Shown piece after piece: positions 6,636 through 14,087 of a DNA stretch of 17,418 nt. The notes beneath the pieces were generated by a model. It was not told the origin of the DNA. It made no database searches and worked only from the letters and a program-made list of their open reading frames with translations. Numbering within the stretch: position 1 is the stretch's first letter; every line of letters begins with the position of its first letter. The stretch comes from JBGSLA01 sp965602785 (GTDB lineage: Bacteria > Desulfobacterota > Desulfobaccia > Desulfobaccales > 0-14-0-80-60-11). The position numbers and the translations under genes were made by a program. The stretch spans positions 1-17,418 of the forward strand of contig CBFDAH010000047.1 of the NCBI GenBank assembly GCA_965602785.1, written 5' to 3'.

Positions 6636-8528
6636 ATGTGCGGATTCTGCGGCATAATAAACTTTGACCAGCAGGCCCCGGTGGACCGGGAGTCGCTAAA
6701 GGCTATGACTGCGACCCTGAAACACCGCGGGCCTGACGATCGGGGCGATTATCTGGCCGGTCCCGTGGGGCTGGGGCACCGCCGCCTGTCCATCATCGAC
6801 CTGGAGACCGGCCATCAGCCGCTGACCAACGAAGACGGCACCATCTGGATCGTCTACAACGGCGAGCTGTATAATTACCAGGAACTCCGGGTCAACCTGG
6901 AGAAAGCCGGGCACCGCTTCGCCACCCAAAGCGATACCGAGGTGATCATCCACGCCTACGAGGAGCACGGGGAAGCCTGTCTGGAGGCCATGAACGGCAT
7001 GTTTGCCTTCGCCATCTGGGACGGGCCTCGGCGTCGCCTGGTGTTGGCCCGGGACCGCCTGGGAATCAAGCCCCTCTATTACGCCCGTCTGCCCCATTGC
7101 TTTATTTTTGGCTCGGAGGTGAAGGCCCTCCTGGCCCACCCCCAACTGGAGCGACGCCTGGATGTCACCGCCCTGAATCTTTATCTCTCCCTGGAATATG
7201 TCCCCACGCCGTATAGCATCTTTTCGGGGGTGAAAAAATTGCCTCCCGGCCACTTCCTCACGTTGGAGGGCGCCAACCCCCAAATACAGAGATATTGGGA
7301 CTTACGCCTGGACCGGAGAGAGCCGGTGCGCTCCAAAACGCTGGCCGATTATACGGACGAGGTCCTACGACTGCTCCAGGACGTGGTCAAAATGGAAGTT
7401 ATCGCCGATGTGCCCGTGGGGGTTCTGTTAAGTGGCGGCCTTGATTCCAGCGCGATAGCGGCCATGATGACCCGGGTCTCCCCTCATCCGGTGCCCAGCT
7501 TCTCCATCGCCTTCGACGATCCCTCCTTTGACGAATCGGTCTACGCCCGCCAGGTGGCCAGGCATGTCGGCACCGAGCATCATGAATTTCTCCTGTCCTC
7601 CGACACCGCCCTGGAGGTCTTGCCCGAAATAATGGCGGGACTGGACGAACCTCTGGGGGATTCCTCGATAATCCCCACCTATTGTCTGGCCCGCTTCACC
7701 AGGGACCATGTCAAGGTGGCCCTGGGGGGGGACGGTGGGGATGAGCTGTTCGGAGGGTACTCTACTTTGCAGGCCCACCGCCTGGCAGATTATTATGCTC
7801 GTCTGGCTCCCGGCTGGCTCCGGCGACTGGTGGAACCCTGGGTATTGGAGCGGCTGCCCGTGTCATTTGACAATCTGAGCTTCGACTTCAAACTGCGCCG
7901 TTTCCTGCGGGATTATGACCAGCCGCCGGTAGTGCGGCACCACCGCTGGTTGGGCTCCTTTACGCCCGAGGAAAAGCGTTTGCTTCTGGGCCCCCGGACC
8001 CAGGAATGTCTCCAGGAGGTGACGGACCTGGTGGAGGGCCATGCCCGCCAGGCCTCCACCCCGGACCCCCTCAACCAGGTGCTTTATTGCGACCTCAAGC
8101 TCTACCTGGAAGGGGACATTCTGGCGAAAGTGGACCGGGCCAGCATGGCCCATTCCCTGGAAGTGCGGGTTCCTCTGCTCAACCGGGTTCTGGTGGAGTT
8201 TGCCGCCGGCCTGCCCCACTCCATGAAGCTTCACCGGTTGACCACCAAGTACCTCCTGCGGCAGGCCCTTCAGGGACTGCTGCCCGCTCCCATCCTGTGG
8301 CGGGGCAAAAAGGGCTTCAATGTTCCCGTGGCCAAATGGTTCACCGGCCCCCTGAAACCCTTGCTGGAGGACCTGCTGTCTCCCAGCCGCCTGAAACGCC
8401 AGGGTCTCTTTCAGCCGGATTATGTGGGGAGCCTGCTTCAGGAGCACCAAGCTCGCCGGCGAGACCACCGCAAACTCCTTTGGACGCTCCTGGCCTTCCA
8501 GATGTGGTTTGAGCATTGGGCCAACTGA
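6636..8528 (+). CDS. asnB: Glutamine-hydrolysing asparagine synthetase-type amidotransferase
   Basis: The 630-residue protein has an N-terminal class II glutaminase domain and a C-terminal ATP-pyrophosphatase synthetase domain. The start must be ATG 6636 rather than the GTG at 6627, because the sequence then begins Met-Cys-Gly-Phe-Cys-Gly. Removal of Met exposes the Cys nucleophile required by this family. Further glutaminase motifs include LKHRGPDD, RLSIIDL and YNGELYNY. The PP-loop SGGLDSS is at 266-272, and SFDESVYAR and GDGGDELFGGY follow. Length matches the AsnB family. In polysaccharide clusters, paralogues of AsnB are thought to amidate uronic acids or other carboxyl groups on the glycan, so free asparagine synthesis is not the only possible role. 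The gene is nine bases after the GT2 stop, consistent with coupling. Confidence 0.92.
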   Translation: MCGFCGIINFDQQAPVDRESLKAMTATLKHRGPDDRGDYLAGPVGLGHRRLSIIDLETGHQPLTNEDGTIWIVYNGELYNYQELRVNLEKAGHRFATQSDTEVIIHAYEEHGEACLEAMNGMFAFAIWDGPRRRLVLARDRLGIKPLYYARLPHCFIFGSEVKALLAHPQLERRLDVTALNLYLSLEYVPTPYSIFSGVKKLPPGHFLTLEGANPQIQRYWDLRLDRREPVRSKTLADYTDEVLRLLQDVVKMEVIADVPVGVLLSGGLDSSAIAAMMTRVSPHPVPSFSIAFDDPSFDESVYARQVARHVGTEHHEFLLSSDTALEVLPEIMAGLDEPLGDSSIIPTYCLARFTRDHVKVALGGDGGDELFGGYSTLQAHRLADYYARLAPGWLRRLVEPWVLERLPVSFDNLSFDFKLRRFLRDYDQPPVVRHHRWLGSFTPEEKRLLLGPRTQECLQEVTDLVEGHARQASTPDPLNQVLYCDLKLYLEGDILAKVDRASMAHSLEVRVPLLNRVLVEFAAGLPHSMKLHRLTTKYLLRQALQGLLPAPILWRGKKGFNVPVAKWFTGPLKPLLEDLLSPSRLKRQGLFQPDYVGSLLQEHQARRRDHRKLLWTLLAFQMWFEHWAN

Positions 8529-8542
8529 ACAGGGGAGAGGCC

Positions 8543-8581
8543 ATGGACACCATGAGCCCACCGGTATGGAAGGAAGGTTGA
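8543..8581 (+). CDS. Putative 12-codon leader frame coupled to the GT-C-like gene
   Basis: Fourteen bases after the asnB stop, ATG 8543 opens a frame encoding MDTMSPPVWKEG. It is preceded at close to ideal spacing by the purine-rich AGGGGAGAGG (8531-8540). Its TGA stop (8579-8581) overlaps the ATG at 8581 as TGATG. That arrangement would allow ribosomes that finish the leader to restart on the membrane protein gene. Whether the peptide is made or matters is unknown; the Shine-Dalgarno and the overlap could be coincidental. Confidence 0.4.
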   Translation: MDTMSPPVWKEG

Positions 8582-10698
8582 TGACCACGGAAACTGCTCA
8601 GCCAAGTCCCCGGGCCTCACGGCTCGTGCTGGTGGTGGGTTTTGTGGTGTACGTGGCGGTGCAGGGGTATCTATTGGCGAGCCCCTTGTGGAACTGGAAC
8701 CTGACCCCCGAGGTGGATGACGCCCTTACTTATGTCTTGAAGTCCCGGCAGATGGAGGAATGCTTCACCCAAAACTGTCCTGCCTTGCAAGACCTTCGTC
8801 ACCAATTGCTTCATATAACCAGCGACCCCAAAGCTGAACAGCAGCGGTTGCTGGCCAGCGCCAAGGTTTTTCCAGTTTATCACCTCCTCTTTTCGGTGGT
8901 GCTGGTGGGCCTCAGTAAGCTGGGGATGAGCCTCATGGAGGCTTATCGGTTTCTCTGGTATCTATCTCCGGCGATCTTTGGGCTGGCCTTTGCCTACTGG
9001 CTGTCGGTGCTACTGGGGCCAGGCCCCGCCGGCGTGGCTCTGATCCTTCTGGCCTTCAAGGTTTTCCCCGACACCGGTCTGCACCATCTGGTGCCATCCA
9101 ATTTCACCATGGCCCTGGCAGTAATGATCTGGGCCCGGATCATCTCCCGCCAAGGCCAGGCTCCCTGGACTCTGTTCCTGGGCTCCCTGGTCCTCATCGG
9201 CATGCACCTCATCGGGGTCATTTATGCGGGCATGGCAGCCCTCCTGGCCCTGGCCGTGGCCCCGCCGGAGAAACGCAAACGCGTCTGGGTGACGGTGTCG
9301 GCGGTGGCCGCCACCATAACCATCGGCCTTCTCGTGGTCCGTTTTATCAAGCGGCCGTTTTTTGTTTTTCCGTTCCTGATTCCCGTGGGAGACCATCCTC
9401 TCCGGGACTGGCTGGTGGGAGTGGGGCGGAACTTCTTCCAGATAATAGTGGAAAATGTCAGACTAGAAGCAGGGCTCTGGGGGGCGCTGCCGCTTTTCTG
9501 CGGCGCCCTGGCCCTGGGGCTGGGGACCCTCACCCCCTCGGCACGCCGGCCGGTCTTCAGAATGCTCCTCATCTACGGCGTCTCCTTGGGGGGATTGCTG
9601 TTTTTCGTCTCCAACCATCCCGCGGATGTGCTCCTCCGGTTGTGGATCCCGCTGGTGGTGCTGCTTTTCGGCTTGGTGGGCCAGGCTTTCTGGTATGTCC
9701 TGGGGCTGTCTCTGGTCTGGTGGCGTCAGTATCGGCTTGCCTCACCGGGAAAAGTCTCTCTGGACTTCAAACATTTCTGGCCTGTGGTGGCCTTGGCGGT
9801 CCTCCTGGGCTACGCCGGGGACATGATGTTCAGAGGGGGGGAACAGGTGCTCGTGATGTCCAAGTTTCTGCGGGAGCGCCAGCCCCTGGCTCTTGATCCG
9901 GGCCAACCTGAGGTGCTTCTGAAACACGCCCGCCCCGGCGACCGGGTTGTCTACACCAGCTTCATCCTCATGCCATATTATCTTATTCATGGGGCCCTAC
10001 GCCTCGGGGCGGCTTATTACCATCCCGCCTTTCAAGGCACTTCCCTCGCCACCAAGGGGCTCTCCCGTCCCCATCTGCGCTTTGTGGTGGCCTACAATCC
10101 TACAGTGTATCACCCCTCCTTTGAGGGCGTGGCTGAACACCGGTGGTGGATTACCTCGCCGGAGTTCCGCTTCTCGCCCCTCAGTCGGCCGCGCAAATTC
10201 GGACCCGCGGCCCGGGATGGGAAGATTCCCGCTGACCATTACCGGTGGCTGGACCTCAGGGTGATGACGCAGGATTTTCCGAAAACCTTGCGCGTGCGTC
10301 TGGACAATCCAGGTCGCCGCGGCGCTCTGGTCGTGGTCCCCTTGAACCAGGCGGGGGAACCCCTCGAGCAGTACCGGCAAAAGCTCCAGGTCCCGGCTCG
10401 CTGGTCCGGGTGGCTCCCGGTGGACCTCGCGGCCATGCCGTCGGCTTCTGCCTTTCGAATAATCTTTCCCCGGGGCGAGGACCATTACCAGCTGGGAGGA
10501 CTCACCTTCGGAGCGGACAGTCTTCACTGGCCTTGGGCTCAAAAGGCCCGGTTGACTTTTTATCCCCGAGGCGGCGAGACAGAGCCTTTCAGTGTGAGCT
10601 TTAACCCTGCGGCCCTCCTGCCCCCGTCCCTCAAGGGAAGACAGGTCACGGTTTTGGATGACCGGGGCTCCTCTGTGTTGCTGCAGTTGCAGCGCTGA
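8581..10698 (+). CDS. Polytopic GT-C-like membrane glycosyltransferase with large C-terminal domain
   Basis: The product is about 705 residues. A first membrane helix (about 16-36) is followed by a loop with Asp46-Asp47 in EVDDALTY. Acidic residues at this place are catalytic in many GT-C enzymes that use polyprenyl-phosphate sugars. About ten further hydrophobic segments run to about residue 420. They are followed by a soluble region to the end (about 425-705), which should lie outside the cytoplasm and looks beta-rich from about 555 onward. I infer a periplasmic glycosyltransferase but recognise no named family. ATG 8581 is preferred over ATG 8566 because AGGAAGG lies at 8571-8577 and because of the TGATG overlap with the upstream leader frame. 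It sits between asnB and a GT4 gene. Confidence 0.6.
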   Translation: MTTETAQPSPRASRLVLVVGFVVYVAVQGYLLASPLWNWNLTPEVDDALTYVLKSRQMEECFTQNCPALQDLRHQLLHITSDPKAEQQRLLASAKVFPVYHLLFSVVLVGLSKLGMSLMEAYRFLWYLSPAIFGLAFAYWLSVLLGPGPAGVALILLAFKVFPDTGLHHLVPSNFTMALAVMIWARIISRQGQAPWTLFLGSLVLIGMHLIGVIYAGMAALLALAVAPPEKRKRVWVTVSAVAATITIGLLVVRFIKRPFFVFPFLIPVGDHPLRDWLVGVGRNFFQIIVENVRLEAGLWGALPLFCGALALGLGTLTPSARRPVFRMLLIYGVSLGGLLFFVSNHPADVLLRLWIPLVVLLFGLVGQAFWYVLGLSLVWWRQYRLASPGKVSLDFKHFWPVVALAVLLGYAGDMMFRGGEQVLVMSKFLRERQPLALDPGQPEVLLKHARPGDRVVYTSFILMPYYLIHGALRLGAAYYHPAFQGTSLATKGLSRPHLRFVVAYNPTVYHPSFEGVAEHRWWITSPEFRFSPLSRPRKFGPAARDGKIPADHYRWLDLRVMTQDFPKTLRVRLDNPGRRGALVVVPLNQAGEPLEQYRQKLQVPARWSGWLPVDLAAMPSASAFRIIFPRGEDHYQLGGLTFGADSLHWPWAQKARLTFYPRGGETEPFSVSFNPAALLPPSLKGRQVTVLDDRGSSVLLQLQR

Positions 10699-10700
10699 GG

Positions 10701-10722
10701 CGCACCCTTACCCGTGGGTGCG
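10701..10722 (+). other. Intercistronic hairpin between the GT-C-like and GT4 genes
   Basis: CGCACCC (10701-10707) and GGGTGCG (10716-10722) are perfect complements around an 8-base loop, starting two bases after the stop at 10698. There is no U-tract. It could protect or separate the upstream mRNA, or lower expression of the last gene. Confidence 0.5.
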
Positions 10723-10748
10723 GTTCGGCCGCGGTGTATGGCACCTCA

Positions 10749-11888
10749 ATGCGCATCCTTGTCCTTAACTACGAATTTCCCCCCATAGGCGGCGGGGGCG
10801 GCCGCTTCGCCGCCGATCTGTGCCGCCACCTGGCCCGTTTCGGGCATGACCTCCGGGTGCAGACCTCCTACTTCCAGGGCCTGCCCCGCCAGGAAGTGCG
10901 GGAAGGCTACGTGATTTACCGTTCGTGGTCAGGGCGGCGCCAGGCCCACACCTGCACGGTCCCGGAAATGGGATATTTTCTGGCTGCCAATCTTATGCCC
11001 TCCCTGAGGCACGCCGTGGCCTGGCGGCCCCAGGTCATCAACGTGCATTTTGCGGTGCCCACCGGCGTGTTGGCCTGGATTATCCGTCGCCTCACCGGCA
11101 TTCCCTACGTGCTCAGTACCCAACTGGGAGATATTCCCGGAGGCGTGCCTCTCCAAACAGACCACCTGTTCCGCTGGCTCAAGCCTTTTACCGTGCCCAT
11201 CTGGCGGGACGCCGCGGCGGTCACGGTGCCCACCCCAGAGGTGGCCGGGCTGGCCCGGCGGGCCTACGGTCTGCCGGTGCATGTCATCCCCAATGGCGTG
11301 GAGCTGGACGCCTTGGAGCCCCTGACGCCGGCGGTGCACACCCCCACCCGGATGGTCTTCGTGGGGCGCTTCAGTTTGCAGAAAAACCTGATTTTCCTTT
11401 TGGAAGTCCTGGAAAAGCTCCGGGACCTGGACTGGCGCCTGGATCTGGTGGGAGACGGGCCCCTGCGGGGTGAGCTGGAGACTTTGGCCCGCCGGTGGAA
11501 TCTGGCGGCGCGGGTGCATTTTCATGGCTGGGTGGCGCCGGAGGCTGCCACGGCCATCATGCGCCACAGCGATATTCTTGTCCTGCCTTCCCTTTCTGAG
11601 GGTCTGCCCCTGGTGGGTCTCCAGGCCCTGGGATTGGGGCTGGCCCTCGCCACCAGTGACCACGGCAGCCTGCTAGACCTGGTCCAGGACGGGGTGAACG
11701 GCTTCACCTGCACCGTCACCGACGCTGAAGCCTTCGCCCGCCGTCTGCGGAGTGTGCTCACCGATCCCCAGCTCCTGCTGGCCATGAAGCGGGCCAGCCG
11801 GGACCTGGCTCCCCGCTTCGAAGCCGGCAGGGTGGCCCGTCAGATGGAGGAAGTTCTGGTGGCCGCCGGGGGCTCAGCTGCCCAGTGA
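10749..11888 (+). CDS. Glycosyltransferase family 4 with EX7Q in place of EX7E
   Basis: The 379-residue GT-B enzyme starts MRILVLNYEFPPIGGGGG, the usual N-terminal strand and Gly-rich loop of GT4 enzymes. A donor domain follows with MVFVGRFSLQKN and VGDGPLRGELE. The nucleotide-sugar motif reads SEGLPLVGLQALG. Glu284 is kept, but the position of the second Glu is Gln292, the base triplet being CAG. Some GT4 subfamilies tolerate this, so loss of activity is not implied. I took ATG 10749 rather than GTG 10734 because it puts the first beta-strand at the N-terminus; neither has a good ribosome binding site. It is the last gene of the cluster and is followed by a terminator at 11941. The sugar transferred is unknown. 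Confidence 0.85.
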   Translation: MRILVLNYEFPPIGGGGGRFAADLCRHLARFGHDLRVQTSYFQGLPRQEVREGYVIYRSWSGRRQAHTCTVPEMGYFLAANLMPSLRHAVAWRPQVINVHFAVPTGVLAWIIRRLTGIPYVLSTQLGDIPGGVPLQTDHLFRWLKPFTVPIWRDAAAVTVPTPEVAGLARRAYGLPVHVIPNGVELDALEPLTPAVHTPTRMVFVGRFSLQKNLIFLLEVLEKLRDLDWRLDLVGDGPLRGELETLARRWNLAARVHFHGWVAPEAATAIMRHSDILVLPSLSEGLPLVGLQALGLGLALATSDHGSLLDLVQDGVNGFTCTVTDAEAFARRLRSVLTDPQLLLAMKRASRDLAPRFEAGRVARQMEEVLVAAGGSAAQ

Positions 11889-11940
11889 CACCAAGTATCT
11901 TCCCATGAGTATTTTTTTAGCCGCCGGCTTAACCTGCAAT

Positions 11941-11971
11941 GGCGCTGGCGTCTCGTCAGCGCCGCTCTTTT
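11941..11971 (+). terminator. Rho-independent terminator of the polysaccharide cluster
   Basis: Bases 11941-11950 pair with 11954-11963 (10 bp with one G/T wobble) around the loop TCT, and T residues follow at 11968-11971. It lies 52 bases after the last glycosyltransferase stop. Confidence 0.7.
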
Positions 11972-12008
11972 AACGGCAACTTGAGACTTCTGAAAAATTC
12001 GTCCAATC

Positions 12009-12088
12009 TGTCATTCTGAGGGAGCGAAGCCACTGAAGAATCTCGCTTTGCCAATCAGTTGAGATCCTTCACTTCCTTCCGGATGACA
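12009..12088. repeat. Imperfect 80-bp palindromic repeat
   Basis: The outer arms TGTCAT (12009-12014) and ATGACA (12083-12088), and the inner arms GAAGAATCTC (12035-12044) and GAGATCCTTC (12061-12070), make a long imperfect inverted repeat. The text resembles a widespread bacterial intergenic repeat beginning TGTCATTCTGAG, as I remember it; no search was possible. Only one copy is seen in this window. Confidence 0.65.
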
Positions 12089-12142
12089 AGGAAAACCGGT
12101 GTTGACCTAGTGTCGCGTCCCAGGAATATCTGGCAAAATATT

Positions 12143-12203
12143 TGTAGGGGCGCACCCGGGTGTGCGCCCTCCTGACGGGCCGACACATGGGTCGGCCCCT
12201 ACA
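12143..12203. repeat. Two-hairpin palindromic element, copy 1
   Basis: The ends TGTAGGGG (12143-12150) and CCCCTACA (12196-12203) are perfect terminal inverted repeats. Between them are two hairpins: 12148-12169 (8-bp stem around an ACCCGGGTG core) and one at about 12177-12199 (8-bp stem GGGCCGAC/GTCGGCCC). The layout is that of a REP/BIME-like or MITE-like element. A second copy with altered stem bases lies at 13383-13439. Confidence 0.75.
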
Positions 12204-12293
12204 TATGAGATAGGAACATTTTGATAGAAATATCTGGGACTAGACACCAGTACCTGATTGCAAGAGTTAGCGGATTTTTTGAAAGCCGTTTTT

Positions 12294-12330
12294 ATTCCCC
12301 CCTTTTTTAAAGGGGGGTTAGGGGGGATTT
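12294..12330. repeat. C-run/G-run hairpin repeat
   Basis: CCCCCCTTT (12297-12305) and AAAGGGGGG (12309-12317) form a perfect 9-bp stem, and a second GGGGGG with ATTT follows at 12321-12330. This pattern resembles a common interspersed element of Gram-negative environmental genomes, from memory. It could also impede transcription in either direction. Confidence 0.6.
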
Positions 12331-12477
12331 GTATATCATCTTGAAATTACAACTAAATATCCTTTTTCAACAGGGGACTTTATCCGTTCCTGATCCATCA
12401 AGATGTTCGCAATTACTTACGCTGATTTTCGCAACCTAACTACTAGCTTTTAATGGCTATCTAGCTGGGGAAAAAAG

Positions 12478-12948
12478 ATGTTAGAGCTATCAATTCCCGG
12501 TTTTAAAGAGCTACGCCTGGCGCATCTGGTCCTGGATTACAACGGCACCCTGGCCTGTGACGGGCGCCCCCTCGAAGGTGTCCAGGAGCGGGTGGCAGGG
12601 CTCTCCGAGAATCTTGTCATCCACGTTCTCACCGCCGACACCTTCGGCACGGTAAAGGACCAGATGGGGCCCTGGCCCTGCCAGGTGGCGGTCATCCCCC
12701 GGGGCCGGGAGGCTGAGGCCAAGCTCAGCTATGTGCGAAGTTTAGGGGCCGGACAGACAGTGGCCGTGGGCAACGGGCGCAACGATGGGCTCATGCTGAA
12801 GGAGGTGGCCCTGGGCATTGCCGTCATCCAGACCGAAGGGGCGGCCGTGGAGGCCCTGTTGGCCGCGGAGGTGGTGGTTCCCGGCATCATTGATGCCCTG
12901 GACCTCTTGCTGAACCCTCAGAGACTCACAGCCACCCTGCGGTCCTGA
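12478..12948 (+). CDS. HAD-superfamily protein resembling the P-domain of P-type ATPases (soluble P-type ATPase family)
   Basis: The 156-residue protein has all four HAD motifs: LDYNGTLA with the nucleophile Asp20, Thr52 in VLTADT, Lys82 in the region after GREAEA, and GNGRND with Asn102-Asp103. The position two after the nucleophile is Asn22, not the Asp that phosphatases use as acid/base. P-type ATPases also lack that Asp, and the C-terminus (GNGRNDGLMLKEVALGIAV) mirrors the end of their P-domain. There are no membrane helices or ATP-binding N-domain. This fits a small group annotated as soluble P-type ATPase, whose function is unclear. GGGG at 12467-12470 precedes the start. It stands alone between repeats and a tRNA, so context adds nothing. 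Confidence 0.78.
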   Translation: MLELSIPGFKELRLAHLVLDYNGTLACDGRPLEGVQERVAGLSENLVIHVLTADTFGTVKDQMGPWPCQVAVIPRGREAEAKLSYVRSLGAGQTVAVGNGRNDGLMLKEVALGIAVIQTEGAAVEALLAAEVVVPGIIDALDLLLNPQRLTATLRS

Positions 12949-13097
12949 AGTTACTCCCGGGCGTAAACACGGCGCAGGAGGAAAACCCTGGTCGGAAAAA
13001 CTAGGAGAAGAGGACCCGCCGGCCACCTCTAAGAACGAGGGATTCCCCAACGAACTCTCAGAGCGGGGCCACCAGGCAAGTAAGGCTTTAAAAGCAG

Positions 13098-13185
13098 TGG
13101 TGCCGGAGGCGAGACTCGAACTCGCACAGGCCCAAAGCCCGGGGGATTTTGAGTCCCCTGCGTCTACCCATTCCACCACTCCGGC
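13098..13185 (-). tRNA. tRNA-Leu (anticodon CAA)
   Basis: On the - strand the sequence folds as a class II tRNA. The acceptor arms are GCCGGAG and CTCCGGC, with discriminator A and a genomically encoded CCA (13098-13100). The anticodon stem GGGGA/TCCCC holds the loop CTCAAAA, a long variable arm follows, and the T arm is GCGAG-TTCGAGT-CTCGC. Anticodon CAA reads UUG leucine codons. The length is 85 bases without CCA. It is the only feature I assign to the - strand apart from its promoter. Confidence 0.96.
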
Positions 13186-13195
13186 AGTAGGTCTA

Positions 13196-13225
13196 ATTTT
13201 ACCTGCATGTCTTCCGGCTTGGCAA
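13196..13225 (-). promoter_or_regulatory. Promoter of the tRNA-Leu gene
   Basis: Read on the - strand, TTGCCA (13225-13220) and TAAAAT (13201-13196) are separated by 18 bases. Transcription would begin about 4-5 bases before the mature tRNA 5' end at 13185, a normal leader for a stand-alone tRNA. Confidence 0.55.
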
Positions 13226-13382
13226 GCCATTTCCTCGGTTTGCCCCCGTATCATACCCCCAGCGAGTGCGTTCACCCCTTCCTCAAGTCTAAGATTGAGA
13301 TGGGGGAAATTGGTCATCCAGAGAAAGGACCAGGGATTTACGGGATGAGGCCAACTTACGCGCCCACCTGAATTTTAGCCTG

Positions 13383-13439
13383 TGTAGGGGCGGACCCGGG
13401 TGCCCGCCCCGGAATTCGGGCGCACCCGCGGGCGCCCCC
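13383..13439. repeat. Two-hairpin palindromic element, copy 2
   Basis: It begins TGTAGGGG like copy 1 at 12143 and has the same order of two GC-rich hairpins, near 13387-13410 and 13418-13437. The conserved core ACCCGGGTG sits in the first. The right end lacks CCCCTACA, so this copy is truncated or diverged there. A stray GCCCCTACA occurs at 14155-14163 and may be a remnant end. Confidence 0.65.
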
Positions 13440-13740
13440 TTTAAAGTTCAGGAGCTTTGCTTAACTTTTCTGAGAGCAACTCAGCCTGAACGCCTAGCCA
13501 CTGATCCCTGCCCCCTTTGTCTATGAGGCACCCAGCCTCCCAACTTGAGATTTCTTAAAATCGGTTTTAAAAGCGACGGCTATGAAGAATAGGCGCCATC
13601 GGCTGGATTTTCGCGGGCGAGGGGGCTCAGGGTAGATCCACATGGCCGATTTGAGGCATTTTGGGAGAGGTCTCAACGTGGGTTCCCGGGTAATGGGAAG
13701 GGGAGAGGAGTAGCAGGGGCAAGGCTGGCCGTGGCCAAGA

Positions 13741-13770
13741 GGGGGGGCCTGTAGTCTTACGGTCCCCCCC
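13741..13770. repeat. Strong G7/C7 hairpin
   Basis: Seven G residues (13741-13747) pair with seven C residues (13764-13770). CC/GG and GTA (13751-13753)/TAC (13758-13760) continue the stem with single bulged T residues around the loop GTCT. No U-tract follows. It lies in the middle of the gene-poor stretch and has no assigned role. Confidence 0.6.
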
Positions 13771-14081
13771 GCTTAAAAGACCTGCGTACCATTTCCACCG
13801 TAATAATTATCGCCCCGGAGCTTTATTGGGGGCGGATTAGATGCGCCTCTCCGGAAAATTTCGGCTGCTCTCTTGCCAGGGGCCGGGGCCGGCTTGGACC
13901 CGCTGGCGCTTTCTGAGGCAATCTCCCAAGAAGGCTCTCGTTACAAAACTTCCTCAGGCTGTTAACCCCAGGGAAGCTCTCTGGCTGTGGATTTCGGGGA
14001 TAGGAAGGACGTGACCCAAGAAGGCGGAGTCGGCGGAAATCGAGGAAACTGTCCAGAATCCGACTCTAAAAGTGTAAAACA

Positions 14082-14087
14082 TATAAT
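14082..14087 (+). promoter_or_regulatory. Possible -10 box upstream of the sigma-54 activator gene
   Basis: A perfect TATAAT in an AT-rich patch lies about 160 bases before ATG 14244. No convincing -35 hexamer is found 16-18 bases upstream, so this is a weak call. Confidence 0.3.

Larger units (their letters stand above)
11889..12477. other. Intergenic stretch packed with interspersed palindromes
   Basis: No coding sequence is supported in these 589 bases. From left to right it holds the terminator of the GT4 gene (11941-11971), an imperfect palindrome (12009-12088), a two-hairpin element (12143-12203) and a C-run/G-run hairpin (12294-12330). AT-rich sequence then leads into the HAD gene. 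Confidence 0.8.

Noticed and set aside
12742..13317. A 191-codon - strand frame and an 83-codon + strand frame at 13097-13348
   Set aside because: Both run through the tRNA-Leu gene; the first also runs antisense through the HAD gene.
13869..13900. A GG-N10-GC spacing (GG 13895) resembling a sigma-54 promoter upstream of the activator
   Set aside because: Only the GG and GC dinucleotides fit; the rest of the -24 and -12 boxes does not match.
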